A DNA stretch of 64,000 nt from the NCBI GenBank assembly GCA_002335385.1, contig DCVK01000054.1:107626-171625 (forward strand). Direction: 5' to 3'. The position numbers were made by a program, and so were the translations under genes. Position 1 is the stretch's first letter. Every line of letters starts with the position of its first letter. Below the pieces are notes generated by a model that did not search any database, was not told the origin of the DNA, and saw only the letters and a list, made by a program, of their open reading frames with translations. Origin of the DNA: Candidatus Aminicenantes bacterium UBA2190 (lineage in GTDB: Bacteria > Acidobacteriota > Aminicenantia > UBA2199). Below, piece by piece: positions 1 to 8,329 of this stretch.

Positions 1-2
1 AG

Positions 3-275
3 CTTCCCGCCGAGATGAAGCGCGCCATGGCCAAACAGGCCGAGGCCGAACGCGAGCGCCGCGCCATGATCATCAACTCCAGCGGCGAGCTCTCGGCCTC
101 GGAGAACCTGCGCCAGGCGGCCGAAAACCTCTCGCGCAGCCAGGGAGCCCTGCACCTGCGCACGCTGCAGACGATCCGCGACATCGCCGCCGACCCGAGC
201 GAGAAGATCGTCCTCTTCCTCCCCTCCGACCTGGGCCGGGTGCTCGGCTCGATCGTCGGCGAGGACAAGAAATAG
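3..275 (+). CDS. Slipin/stomatin-like SPFH (band 7) protein, C-terminal part
   Basis: The window opens inside this gene; the frame is open from base 3 and ends at a stop at 273-275, giving about 90 residues. The visible part reads LPAEMKRAMAKQAEAERERR, then a stretch rich in A, S and E, then LQTIRDIA and a hydrophobic end (IVLFLPSDLG). This order (charged coiled-coil helix, AS..L..AA..L, LR.LQT) is typical of the C-terminus of slipins, membrane-anchored scaffold proteins of the stomatin family. The N-terminal anchor and the SPFH core lie outside the window. A second SPFH gene of full length lies at 13.5-14.4 kb. The gene downstream follows after 12 bases and may be co-transcribed. Confidence 0.8.
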   Translation, partial: LPAEMKRAMAKQAEAERERRAMIINSSGELSASENLRQAAENLSRSQGALHLRTLQTIRDIAADPSEKIVLFLPSDLGRVLGSIVGEDKK

Positions 276-287
276 TCCGCCCGGCCC

Positions 288-953
288 ATGCTGGACAACA
301 ACGTCCGCTACCTGCAGATCGCCTTCAATTACGACAGGGGCATGGTGCTGCGCCTGCTGCCCAGGATCCCCAGGAGCGAGCGCATCCTGATCGAGGCCGG
401 CACTCCGTACATCAAGCGCGAGGGGCTGGCGGGGATCCAGGCCATCCGCAGCCTGTGGAAGGGCCCAGTGGTCGCCGACCTGAAGACGGTGGACGGCGCG
501 CGGGCGGAGGTGGAAATGGTGCGCGACGCCGGGGCGACGGCGGCGACCGTGCTGGGCAGCTCGCCGGTTGAATCGCTGGACATGTTCATCGCCGTTTGCG
601 CCGAGCTGCAGGTGGATTCAATGATCGACATGCTGGGGGTGTCCGATCCCCTGCAGGTCATGATGAAATTGAAGAAGCCGCCCGGCGTGGTGGTGCTGCA
701 CCTGGGCCGCGACGAGGAGAGCACGCGCGGCAAGATGATCCAGTACCGGCACGTCAACCGCGTGCGCAGCAAGTTCGGCGCGCTGATCTCGGCCGCCGGC
801 GGCGTGGGGCTCAGGGAGGCGCGCAGCGCCATCTTCAACGGCGCCGACATCGTCGTGGTCAACCTGGTGCGGCCCGAGGATCCCTGGGGCGGCATCCGCA
901 CCGACAGCGATGTTCCCGGCATCGCCCGCAAGTTCCTGGAAACGATCGAATGA
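288..953 (+). CDS. HUMPS/OMP-decarboxylase-fold protein (3-hexulose-6-phosphate synthase-like)
   Basis: A 221-residue TIM-barrel protein. Motifs seen: IEAGTPYIKREG near residue 36, VADLKTVDGA near 62-71 (the DxK element of the orotidine-5'-phosphate decarboxylase suprafamily, here DLKT.D), MIDMLGV near 113, and SAAGGVGL with NGADIVVV in the phosphate-binding end. These match 3-hexulose-6-phosphate synthase and 3-keto-L-gulonate-6-phosphate decarboxylase enzymes. No 6-phospho-3-hexuloisomerase gene is next to it, so the true substrate (formaldehyde plus ribulose-5-phosphate, or another keto-sugar phosphate) cannot be told. Start ATG at 288 lies 12 bases after the slipin stop; no strong ribosome binding site is seen. 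Confidence 0.75.
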   Translation: MLDNNVRYLQIAFNYDRGMVLRLLPRIPRSERILIEAGTPYIKREGLAGIQAIRSLWKGPVVADLKTVDGARAEVEMVRDAGATAATVLGSSPVESLDMFIAVCAELQVDSMIDMLGVSDPLQVMMKLKKPPGVVVLHLGRDEESTRGKMIQYRHVNRVRSKFGALISAAGGVGLREARSAIFNGADIVVVNLVRPEDPWGGIRTDSDVPGIARKFLETIE

Positions 954-1132
954 AGAAAGCTTGCATGGCATGAGGCTCAGGTCTTGAAATGGCATTTTGA
1001 TAATCCATTTGAAAATCAGGCTAAAAGAATATGCCTGCAGATCGATCTGATGATTCAGGCCCCAATGCCAATCCTTATGCGGCCCCGATGATTGCGGATG
1101 CTTCTCCGGAAGAAAGGGCGGGGGGCTTGCTT

Positions 1133-1160
1133 TTGCCGCTGTGAACCGGTAGAGTAGATT
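1133..1160 (+). promoter_or_regulatory. Possible promoter of the RNB exonuclease gene (leaderless arrangement)
   Basis: TTGCCG (1133-1138), 16-base spacer, TAGATT (1155-1160). The -10 box ends 7 bases before ATG 1168, so transcription would begin at the start codon. The match is weak; it is listed because the same spacing recurs at other genes in the window. Confidence 0.35.
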
Positions 1161-1167
1161 TCGGTTC

Positions 1168-2688
1168 ATGCCTGCAGCACAGGAATCTCCCATGAGAATG
1201 AGAAAAGAAAAAATGATTTCGCGGCGCGCCAAGGTCCCCGACCTGGAGACCATCGCCCGGCGCGCGATGCATGAGAAGGGCCTGCTCGTCGATTTTCCCC
1301 TGGCGGCCCGGCAGCAGGCGGAACGCTTCCACGACCTGGGCGCCGACCTTGACGTGGCCGGCCGCCTGGCTGACCTGCGCGGCCTGCCCTGGACCTCCAT
1401 CGACAACGACGACTCCCTGGACCTGGACCAGCTGGAGGTCGCGTTTCCGGAGGACAAGAGCTGCCGGCTGCTGATCGCCGTGGCCGACGTTGACGTGTAC
1501 GCCTGCGCCCATTCCCCCATCGACGAGGCCGCCCGGGTCAATACCACCTCGGTGTACACCGGCGTAAGGAATTTTCCCATGCTTCCCGAGCGGCTCTCCT
1601 TCGACCTGACCTCGCTGCTGGCGGGAAAAAGCCGCCGCGCCATGGTGGTGGAAATGCTCATCTCCCGCGACGGCCGCATTTCCCGGCGCCGCATCTTCCC
1701 GGCCCTGGTGCAAAACAAGGCCAAGCTTTGCTACGACGCCGTCGCCGCCTGGCTGGAGGGAAAGGCGCGTCCCCCTGAGCCGCTGGCGCGGGACAGGGAC
1801 CTGCGCCGGCAAGTGGAAACGCAGGACCGCCTGGCCCGCGTGCTGCGCCGGGTGCGCATGGCCGCCGGCGCCCTGGAGTTCGCGACCCTGGAAACCCGGA
1901 TCGAGATGGGCGCCGACGGACGGGTGAAGCGGATCGTCAGCCGCCGGCAGAACCGGGCCGAGCAAATCATCGAGGAGCTGATGGTGGCTTGCAACCAGTC
2001 CACGGCCGCTTTCCTGGCCGGTCGCGGCCTGCCGGTCTTCAGCCGCGTGGTGCGCGAGCCCGAACGCTGGACGCGGATCGTCGAGCTGGCCGCCACGTAT
2101 CATGCGAAGCTTCCGCCTGACCCGGACGCCAGGGCGCTGTCCGGGTTCCTGCGCAAGGCGCGCCAGGCCAAGCCGAATGCCTTTGCCGATCTCTCCCTGG
2201 CCGTAATCAAGCTGATCGGCCGCGGCGAATACCATGTCCTGCCCGGCGGCAGGATCCCGGCAGGCCATTTCGGTCTGGCGCTGAATCATTACGCCCACTC
2301 CACCGCCCCCAACCGGCGCTACCCCGATTTGGTGACCCAGCGCCTGCTGAAAGCCGCGCTGGCCGGAGTGGGGAAAAGTGCCTATTCCCTGGCGAACCTG
2401 CAGTCCCTGGCCCGGCATTGCACCCAGCAGGAGGACGCGGCCAACAAGGTGGAGCGCCAGGTGAAGAAATGCGCGGCGGCCGAGCTGCTGGCGGACCAGC
2501 GCGGCAGCCTGTTCTCGGCACTGGTCACGGGCAGCTCGGACAAGGGGACATGGGTGCGCATCAAGCAGCCGCCGGTGGAGGGCAAGCTGCTGAGCGGCGG
2601 GCAGCTGCTCAAGGTCGGTGACCACCTGCGTGTCCGGCTGGTCGCCGTCAACGTGGAAAAGGGCTTCATCGATTTTGCCCGGGCCTGA
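1168..2688 (+). CDS. RNB-domain exoribonuclease (RNase II/R family)
   Basis: A 506-residue protein with the RNB catalytic signature SIDNDDSLDLDQ at about residues 77-88; its clustered Asp residues bind the two metal ions. Later elements are ADVDVY, a long helical region, and HSTAPNRRYPDL, which corresponds to the family's SPIRRYPDL block. The last 60 residues look like an S1/OB fold (WVRIKQPPVEGKL). It lacks the two N-terminal cold-shock domains of full-length RNase R, so it is a short family member; it would degrade RNA 3' to 5' in the cytoplasm. Two starts are possible: ATG 1168 (placed like a leaderless start) and ATG 1192, which has AGGA 7 bases upstream. The family assignment is firm, the start is not. 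Confidence 0.85.
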   Translation: MPAAQESPMRMRKEKMISRRAKVPDLETIARRAMHEKGLLVDFPLAARQQAERFHDLGADLDVAGRLADLRGLPWTSIDNDDSLDLDQLEVAFPEDKSCRLLIAVADVDVYACAHSPIDEAARVNTTSVYTGVRNFPMLPERLSFDLTSLLAGKSRRAMVVEMLISRDGRISRRRIFPALVQNKAKLCYDAVAAWLEGKARPPEPLARDRDLRRQVETQDRLARVLRRVRMAAGALEFATLETRIEMGADGRVKRIVSRRQNRAEQIIEELMVACNQSTAAFLAGRGLPVFSRVVREPERWTRIVELAATYHAKLPPDPDARALSGFLRKARQAKPNAFADLSLAVIKLIGRGEYHVLPGGRIPAGHFGLALNHYAHSTAPNRRYPDLVTQRLLKAALAGVGKSAYSLANLQSLARHCTQQEDAANKVERQVKKCAAAELLADQRGSLFSALVTGSSDKGTWVRIKQPPVEGKLLSGGQLLKVGDHLRVRLVAVNVEKGFIDFARA

Positions 2689-2810
2689 ACCGCATATCGC
2701 CCCAGCGAACGATCTGCCGGAACGGGACTTTTGAACAGATGACGCCGGTGAGTCAGAATGGAACAGGGAAAGAAGTTGATCCAGGCATGGACGCGGCATG
2801 CGCGCGCGGG

Positions 2811-2922
2811 TCGCGGCGTGTCCGGCGAGGAAGAGTGACGGCTGGAGCAGTGAAGATATCCGTCCTGCTCTGTGCCCTGGCATTCTGCGCCCGCTCCTCT
2901 TGAGCCGGACACCGTGCCGCGG
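2811..2922. repeat. Imperfect inverted repeat in the 333-base gap before the PTS gene
   Basis: The gap 2689-3021 has no convincing gene. Within it GCGGC-GTGTCCGGC-GAGGA (around 2813-2831) is mirrored by the reverse complement of 2896-2921 (GCGGC.GTGTCCGGC..GAGGA with small insertions). It could form a hairpin of about 20 base pairs around a GC-rich loop. It lies just upstream of the promoter of the PTS EIIA gene, so it may be a terminator of the preceding gene or a 5' regulatory structure; there is no U-tract. Confidence 0.45.
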
Positions 2923-2944
2923 CAATGGTTTTTTTCCGTTTTTC

Positions 2945-2953
2945 TGGTATAAT
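2945..2953 (+). promoter_or_regulatory. Extended -10 promoter of the PTS EIIA gene
   Basis: TGGTATAAT, a perfect TATAAT preceded by the extended TGn element, about 70 bases before the ATG. No good -35 box is seen, which is normal for extended -10 promoters. Confidence 0.65.
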
Positions 2954-3021
2954 GCTTTCTTGGGAAGATCGTGCAGAGTATCGATGAATCGCAGCTATCA
3001 TTATCATCAGGTGCAGCCACA

Positions 3022-3492
3022 ATGAGACTGGTCAACTACATGGACAGGAAGCGGATCTTTTTGGATCTGCAGGCGCATTCGAAAGAGGAAGCCATCACGG
3101 AGATCGTCAGGCGCATGAAGGAGAGCCTGGCGATCCGGGATGAATCCTACCTGCTGGAAGAAATATTCAGCCGGGAATCCCGCGGCAGCACGTCATTGGG
3201 CAATGGGGTCGCCATTCCTCACGCCAGGGTGAAATCCCTGGATAAGATCGTCATTGCCATGGCCAGGTTGTCGGCCGGCGTGAGCTTCAGCGCCGAGGAT
3301 CGCCAACCGGTACGGATCATTTTCATTCTGATCACACCCTTGGAAAAACTGGGAGAATACCTGAAGGTTTTGGCTGGATTATCGAAAATGCTAAGGGATA
3401 AAAAACTGCTCAAGGGGCTTTTTGCCGCCGATTCAGTGCAATGCGCCTGGGGGCTATTCGAGTCCCTGGGATCCCAGGACGATAATGCCTAG
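3022..3492 (+). CDS. PTS EIIA type-2 domain protein (fructose/nitrogen PTS family)
   Basis: A 156-residue single-domain protein of the PTS_EIIA_2 family. The active-site histidine is in GNGVAIPHARV (His67 from the chosen start), preceded by the family's helix EEIFSRESRGST; FILITP and the helix LGEYLKVLAGLSKML follow. It would accept a phosphate from HPr or NPr. No EI, HPr or membrane EIIBC gene is in the window, so a regulatory role like PtsN is more likely than sugar import (inference). A GTG at 2971 would add 17 residues, but ATG 3022 has AGGTG 8 bases upstream and starts at the family's usual N-terminus. Confidence 0.85.
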   Translation: MRLVNYMDRKRIFLDLQAHSKEEAITEIVRRMKESLAIRDESYLLEEIFSRESRGSTSLGNGVAIPHARVKSLDKIVIAMARLSAGVSFSAEDRQPVRIIFILITPLEKLGEYLKVLAGLSKMLRDKKLLKGLFAADSVQCAWGLFESLGSQDDNA

Positions 3493-3601
3493 GGACGGTT
3501 CGTGTTCATGAGATTCTGAAGAAGATGCTTGGGATATCGGAAAATAGATTCAACGGTTCGAAAGTTTTTCTTCACTGCCTGAAGCGGTGGGATTCAGCGG
3601 C

Positions 3602-4462
3602 TTATCTTCTGGCTGCGATCTCGGCCGCGACCTTTTTCATGTCGATTTCCCTGCGGAAAAGCGGCGTCCGCTCGTTTTTATAGACCTCCAGGTTCTCCTC
3701 GAAGGTGGTCCGGTGCTCGTTGCGGTAGAGGATGCCCAGCGGGAACGGCTCCTCCTCGATGGCTTTGGCGAAGGCGCCGGCGCGGTCCGAGGGGTCAAAA
3801 ACGTCGGGCAGCGGATAGGTATGGTCCTTGAACCATTGGAACGTATTGACCTTGTTGAAAGAAACGCAGGGCTGGAATATGTCCACCAGGGCGAATCCCT
3901 TGTGGTGGATCGCCTGTTTCATGACTTCCTTGGTCTGCTCGATGTCGCCGCAGAAGACCCTGGCCACGAACGGCACGTCCAGGGCGACGGCCAGGGCCAC
4001 GGGGTTGAGCGGTTTTTCAAAGACGCCGAAGACCTGGACCGGGGTCTCCATGCCCGGCCGCGAGGTGGGAGCCGCCTGGCCTTTCGTCAACCCGTAGACC
4101 ATGTTGTCATGGACGAAGAGGGTGATGTCGGGATTGCGCCGCGTGGCATGCAGCAGGTGATTCCCGCCTTCGCCATACATGTCGCCGTCGCCGCCGATGA
4201 CAATGACGGTGAGCTCGGGGTTGCAGGCCTTGATGGCGGTCGCCGGCGGCAGGGCGCGGCCGTGCAGCCCGTTGAAAAAGGCGGCGTTGATGTAGTGCGG
4301 CATCTTCGCCGCCTGCCCGATCCCAGAAACCAGCACCAGCTTCTCCCTGGCGATCTCCAGTTCCGCCAGCGCGGCCAGCAATGCCTTGCGGATGGCGAAA
4401 TTGCCGCAGCCCGGGCACCAGGCGATGTCTATTTTGTCCTTGAAATCAAAGCTGTTTTCCAT
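3602..4462 (-). CDS. korB: 2-oxoacid:ferredoxin oxidoreductase, beta subunit (TPP-binding)
   Basis: A 286-residue beta subunit of the pyruvate/2-oxoglutarate:ferredoxin oxidoreductase family. It starts with the conserved WCPGCGNFAI (Cys16 and Cys19, likely cluster ligands). The thiamine-diphosphate and Mg2+ motif GDGDMYGEGGNH lies at about residues 91-102, followed by DNMVYGLTKGQ. It decarboxylates a 2-oxoacid in the presence of CoA and passes electrons to ferredoxin together with the fused alpha/gamma subunit encoded just upstream. Its ATG overlaps the end of that gene by 17 bases and has GGAGGT close by, so translation is probably coupled. The substrate is uncertain; the short two-subunit form resembles 2-oxoglutarate or branched-chain enzymes. 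Confidence 0.88.
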   Translation of the reverse strand: MENSFDFKDKIDIAWCPGCGNFAIRKALLAALAELEIAREKLVLVSGIGQAAKMPHYINAAFFNGLHGRALPPATAIKACNPELTVIVIGGDGDMYGEGGNHLLHATRRNPDITLFVHDNMVYGLTKGQAAPTSRPGMETPVQVFGVFEKPLNPVALAVALDVPFVARVFCGDIEQTKEVMKQAIHHKGFALVDIFQPCVSFNKVNTFQWFKDHTYPLPDVFDPSDRAGAFAKAIEEEPFPLGILYRNEHRTTFEENLEVYKNERTPLFRREIDMKKVAAEIAARR

Positions 4463-6164
4463 TGCGACCTCCGTCAGCCACGCATTTCCGCAGTCCTTCC
4501 CGGACCTCTTCCACTGAGAAGGGCAGCCCGTTGTATTTCAAGATCGTGTGGGCGCAGGTGTGTCCGGTCTCGCGCCGGATCAGCCGCGCCATCTGCGCCG
4601 ACGAATTGCTTTCCAATGCGACCAGGTTGTCTGCCCGCGCCAGGAAGCCGCCCGCCTTTTCCGGCAGCGGGTAGATCCAGGAAAAATGCAGCACGGCGAC
4701 GTCGTTCCGGCCCAGCCCCGCCACCGCTTCCACCACCGTGTTCAGGGTGGACCCCCAGCAAACGACCAGCGTCCGGTAATCCGCTGCGCCGACCAGCGTA
4801 GGCGGGATGACATCCGCCCCGATCGCCGCCAGTTTTTTCAAGCGTTTGTCGACCATGCGCGTCCGCAGGTCGAGATCTTCGCTGATGAATCCGCTTTCAT
4901 CGTGCTCATCGCTGTCGACGCGGACCAGGCCGGAACCGAAGCCGGGAACGCCGCGCGGGGAAATGCCGCTGGTCGTCAGGGCGAAGCGCCGATAGTCTCT
5001 CCCGGTCTCCATGATATGCTTCCCGGCCGCGTCCTCCGCCAGGGCGAAGGCGGGGGTATTGCCGCGGCTGTCGACGAAGAACTGGTCGGTCAGAATGAAG
5101 ACCGGCACCTGGTATTTGGCCGCGAGGTCGAAAGCCCGCCGGGTCAGGTCGAACCCCTGGGCCAGCGTCCCCGGCGCCAGGATGATGCGGGGAAAATCGC
5201 CGTGGCCGGCATGCAGCACCAGGTCCAGGTCGCCCTGTTCGCTGCGCGTGGGCAGGCCGGTGGCCGGTCCCGGGCGCTGCGCCAGGTGCACCACCAGCGG
5301 CGACTCGATCATGCCGCACAGGCTGATGCCCTCGCTCATGAGGGCCAGGCCGCCGCCGGAGGTGGTGACCAGCGCCCGGGCGCCGGCGTACCATGCGCCC
5401 AGCGCCATGTTGATCACCCCCACCTCGTCCTCGACCTGCTCGACGATCATGGCGAAGCTCTTGCTCAGGGCGGCCATTTGCTCCAGGACGCCGGTCGAGG
5501 GCGACATGGGATAGCCGCAGACGTAGTCGCAGCCGCCGGCCAGGGCGCCCAGCGCGATCGCCTCGGAACCGGAAAGCAGCAGGTCGTTTTTCACTTCAGC
5601 GCATTTTTCCAAGCGGATGTCGATGCCGGCGAGCCCTTTCCCTGCCGCATAGCCCCGCCGCAGCGCCTCCAGGTTCCCGGCGCGGATCTCCTGGCTCTTG
5701 CGGGCGAAATGGCTGCGGATGAACGCCGCGGCTGCCTCCTCATCGGCCTGCAGCATCCCGCCGATGACGCCGGCGGCCACGGTGTTGGCGAACACCGCGT
5801 TGCCGCTCTCCGCCGCAATTTTTGCGAAGGGGACATCGATCATGCCGGGATAGCCGATCTTTTCCTTTTCGCCGATCACGATCGTGTCGGCCGAGATCCG
5901 CGTCCGCAGGCGGGGGATCGCTTCCTGGTGCAGCGGAATCAGGATGTCGATGCGCCGGGGAACGCCGGTCGCGCTCCGGGACGAGATCCTGATCGCCGTC
6001 GAGTTCGAGCCGCCCCGCACCCGGGACATGAACTCGGACAGCGAGAGGTAATGGAATCCGCTGCGCTTCACGATCTGCGCCAGGATGCCCTCGATCGACT
6101 GCAACCCCTGCCCGGCCTCCCCGGCCAAAACGATCACCAGGTCGTCACGGATGGTTCTTTTCAT
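4446..6164 (-). CDS. korA: 2-oxoacid:ferredoxin oxidoreductase, fused gamma-alpha subunit
   Basis: A 572-residue fusion. Residues 1-185 form the gamma domain (VLAGEAGQGLQS, SRVRGGSNST); residues 205-572 form the alpha (pyrimidine-binding) domain (GNEA-like GSEAIALGAL, CGYPMSPSTGVLE, VEDEVGVINMALGA, TSGGGLALMSE). No separate delta (ferredoxin) subunit is present, as in other two-subunit enzymes. It partners with the beta subunit immediately downstream. An ATG at 6215 would add 17 residues, but ATG 6164 has GGAGGGG 6 bases upstream and begins directly at the gamma domain. An extended -10 box lies about 42 bases upstream. Confidence 0.88.
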   Translation of the reverse strand: MKRTIRDDLVIVLAGEAGQGLQSIEGILAQIVKRSGFHYLSLSEFMSRVRGGSNSTAIRISSRSATGVPRRIDILIPLHQEAIPRLRTRISADTIVIGEKEKIGYPGMIDVPFAKIAAESGNAVFANTVAAGVIGGMLQADEEAAAAFIRSHFARKSQEIRAGNLEALRRGYAAGKGLAGIDIRLEKCAEVKNDLLLSGSEAIALGALAGGCDYVCGYPMSPSTGVLEQMAALSKSFAMIVEQVEDEVGVINMALGAWYAGARALVTTSGGGLALMSEGISLCGMIESPLVVHLAQRPGPATGLPTRSEQGDLDLVLHAGHGDFPRIILAPGTLAQGFDLTRRAFDLAAKYQVPVFILTDQFFVDSRGNTPAFALAEDAAGKHIMETGRDYRRFALTTSGISPRGVPGFGSGLVRVDSDEHDESGFISEDLDLRTRMVDKRLKKLAAIGADVIPPTLVGAADYRTLVVCWGSTLNTVVEAVAGLGRNDVAVLHFSWIYPLPEKAGGFLARADNLVALESNSSAQMARLIRRETGHTCAHTILKYNGLPFSVEEVREGLRKCVADGGRNGKQL

Positions 6165-6205
6165 GTCGCCCCTCCGGCAGGCGCCGCCCTTGCGCCCTGG
6201 CTGAT

Positions 6206-6214
6206 ATTTTAGCA
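6206..6214 (-). promoter_or_regulatory. Extended -10 promoter of the oxidoreductase operon
   Basis: On the minus strand TGCTAAAAT lies about 42 bases before ATG 6164. The leader contains the strong GGAGGGG ribosome site. Confidence 0.55.
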
Positions 6215-6271
6215 TAGAAAGCCATCGCCCTACACTCGGGCGGAACCGACCCCCAAGGCAACGGAGCGTGC

Positions 6272-7021
6272 CTACCTGCGGACCGTGCCGCCCATCCGGC
6301 AGAAGAGGATCGGCCGCACGGAGACCTCGGCCAGGCTCGAGCGCCCGGCGCGGTCAATGGCCCTGACGATGATGCGCAGCGGGTCGCCGCGCAGCAGTTC
6401 CTTGGGGACGGTCAGCTGGTAGGGCCGGGTGGCGTCGACGGAGACCGGCGTGGTCGATGTCACCTCGTTCAGGTAGAGCTGGACCTGAGCGACGCCGCAG
6501 CCGCTGTCGCTGGCCGAGACGCTGACGGCCAGGTTCCTGTCGCGGCAGACGACCTTGCCGGCAGTGGGCGCAGTAATGGAAACGGTCGGCGGCGCATGGT
6601 CGATGGAGACGTGGAGGACCTGCTGGCGCATGTTGTGGAACGCCATGTCGGCGAACTCGGCGATGAACGTGTAAACGCCTTCCTCGAAGCCCATCATGCG
6701 AAACAGGAGAGTTTCGCGCACCGAGGGCGGGGCGACGCCGTCGCGGGCATAGGTATGGCCCCACAGGCGGGGCCAGGAGCGGAAGTCCGCGGTCAGGCCG
6801 TAGCGGCCCTTCTTGCTCCAGATCTGCCCCTGCTTGACGCCGCTCGGGTCCTCGGCCGAGATCACCATCCCCAGTTCGGGATGAGTGGCGTCGATCTGCC
6901 AGCAGGTGCCCTCGCCCGGGGCGTTCCAGGTCACGGTCGGGGGAGTGAGGTCATCGGCCGGAACGGCCAGGGGCAAAAGAACAACCAACAGGACCAGAGT
7001 GAGCCACGGTGATTTCTTCAT
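6272..7021 (-). CDS. Secreted protein with bacterial Ig-like domain
   Basis: A 249-residue protein with a clear Sec signal peptide (MKK..., a leucine/valine-rich core, likely cut near residue 22, VPA-DD). The C-terminal half has the pattern PPTVSITAPTAG, then ASDSGCGVAQVQLYLNE, then AIDRAGRSSLAEVSV, typical of Ig-like domains of the Big_9 kind that bear on 'life-like' bacterial surface proteins. The N-terminal half has a similar opening (PPTVTWNAPGEG), suggesting two related beta-sandwich domains. The start is supported by GGAGGG 5 bases upstream. The function is unknown; a surface or periplasmic binding role is likely. It lies upstream of the oxidoreductase genes on the same strand but has its own spacing. 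Confidence 0.75.
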   Translation of the reverse strand: MKKSPWLTLVLLVVLLPLAVPADDLTPPTVTWNAPGEGTCWQIDATHPELGMVISAEDPSGVKQGQIWSKKGRYGLTADFRSWPRLWGHTYARDGVAPPSVRETLLFRMMGFEEGVYTFIAEFADMAFHNMRQQVLHVSIDHAPPTVSITAPTAGKVVCRDRNLAVSVSASDSGCGVAQVQLYLNEVTSTTPVSVDATRPYQLTVPKELLRGDPLRIIVRAIDRAGRSSLAEVSVRPILFCRMGGTVRR

Positions 7022-7193
7022 GAATCCCTCCTCAAGAAAATTGTATACAGGTTCGGGACGAATATCTCGCGGAGAAGGGTTCAGGGATGGATGGAGAAAA
7101 TTTGAATCTGTTGGCTATGTTGGGAGAATGAGGCGGCTGCGACGCACTTGCTCAGGAGCCTTTCAGCGCTGCATGAACCGTGGGCGCGGCGGC

Positions 7194-8108
7194 TCAGGCC
7201 CGATGCATGGCGAGGTGCTCGTCCAGCTGGGTGAAATTCGCCATGGCGGGAACGGCGCTGGCGATACAGGGGTGATCCGTCACCCAGCGCACGGCTCCGG
7301 CCAGTGAAGGCGCATCGCCTGCGCGCCGGGCATAGGGCCCCGCCGAGCAGGTCTTCATGGCGACGATGCCGATGCCCGCCGCGTGGGCCTGCACCATGGC
7401 CTTGACCAGGCGTTGCTGGTCCCATGCCGCCGGCCAGCCGCCGATGGAGTGGCGGAACCTGCCGAAAGGATTGAAGGGGAGCAGCGCCACCTCGAAAAAA
7501 CCGGAGCGCACGGCTTTTTCCAGGAGCGCCACATGGTTGCGGTGGGCGGAAAAACCGCAGGCGCGGATCTTTCCGGCCGACTTGGCCTTGATGAAAAAAT
7601 CCAGCACGGTCTCATTGTCGAGCGCCGTTTCCGCTTCGATCCCGTGCAGGAGCATGACATCCACGCAATCGGTCTGCAGGGCCTTCAGGCTCTCGTTCAG
7701 ATCCCTCTCCATGTCCGCTCTCATGGCCGCCGACGAGGGGGCCGCAACCTGCCTGGCGGCGCCGGCGCCGGAGATGGCGTCCGGCAGATGGAACCTTGAC
7801 TGGATGACCACCTGGCGGCGCTTTCCCCGCAGCGCCCGGCCGAGCATCTCCTCGTTCTTGCCTCTCATGTACGACCGTCCCGTATCGATGAAGTTGATGC
7901 CCTGGTCGACAGCGGCCCGGATCAGGGCGGGCTCCAGGGTCCGGGTGGCCCCCAGGCCCAGGGCGGTGACCCGCAAGCCCGTCTTTCCCAGGTCTTTCCG
8001 TATGAGCACTCCGGACTTCCCGGCCGGCCAGGCCGGGTAGCGGAGGCAGAATCCGGATCCCGCCAGCCCCAGCAGGGAGCAAAGAAAGTTTTTTCGGCTG
8101 ATCTTCAT
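7194..8108 (-). CDS. Exported aldo/keto reductase-family protein
   Basis: A 304-residue protein. The N-terminus MKISRKNFLCSLLGLAG resembles a twin-arginine signal (SRKNFL, with one Arg replaced by Lys) followed by a hydrophobic stretch. The barrel then starts at RKDLGKTGLRVTALGLG, a classic aldo/keto reductase opening. Catalytic Asp and Tyr are visible in NFIDTGRSY, and the His in DVMLLHG. Where the family has TK (catalytic Lys) this protein reads VVIQSRF, so the Lys appears replaced by Arg. The upstream extension to 8288 is not used: ATG 8108 has GGAGGT 5 bases upstream. Export plus an altered tetrad makes an ordinary NADPH reductase role doubtful. Confidence 0.8.
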   Translation of the reverse strand: MKISRKNFLCSLLGLAGSGFCLRYPAWPAGKSGVLIRKDLGKTGLRVTALGLGATRTLEPALIRAAVDQGINFIDTGRSYMRGKNEEMLGRALRGKRRQVVIQSRFHLPDAISGAGAARQVAAPSSAAMRADMERDLNESLKALQTDCVDVMLLHGIEAETALDNETVLDFFIKAKSAGKIRACGFSAHRNHVALLEKAVRSGFFEVALLPFNPFGRFRHSIGGWPAAWDQQRLVKAMVQAHAAGIGIVAMKTCSAGPYARRAGDAPSLAGAVRWVTDHPCIASAVPAMANFTQLDEHLAMHRA

Positions 8109-8329
8109 CGGACCTCCATCCCGGCTGGCGCCGCCAGGAGGACATGATGGCATGATCAGCCCCAGGCGCCGCGCTGCATGAATGTAGCATGTTGCCTCCC
8201 CGGGCGCAAGGATCAAGGGAGAAGCAGGGACGGCGGGTGGAAAAATGAATTTGCTTGCAGTACCTCTCCATGGCGAGATTTGGAGCAAAAAAATTTAAAA
8301 AGAAGATGCGGGGACCGGCGTGATCATTT

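Noticed and set aside
1075..2925. A 616-codon minus-strand frame opposite the RNB exonuclease gene
   Set aside because: Antisense shadow of a gene with clear catalytic motifs; the composition is not protein-like.
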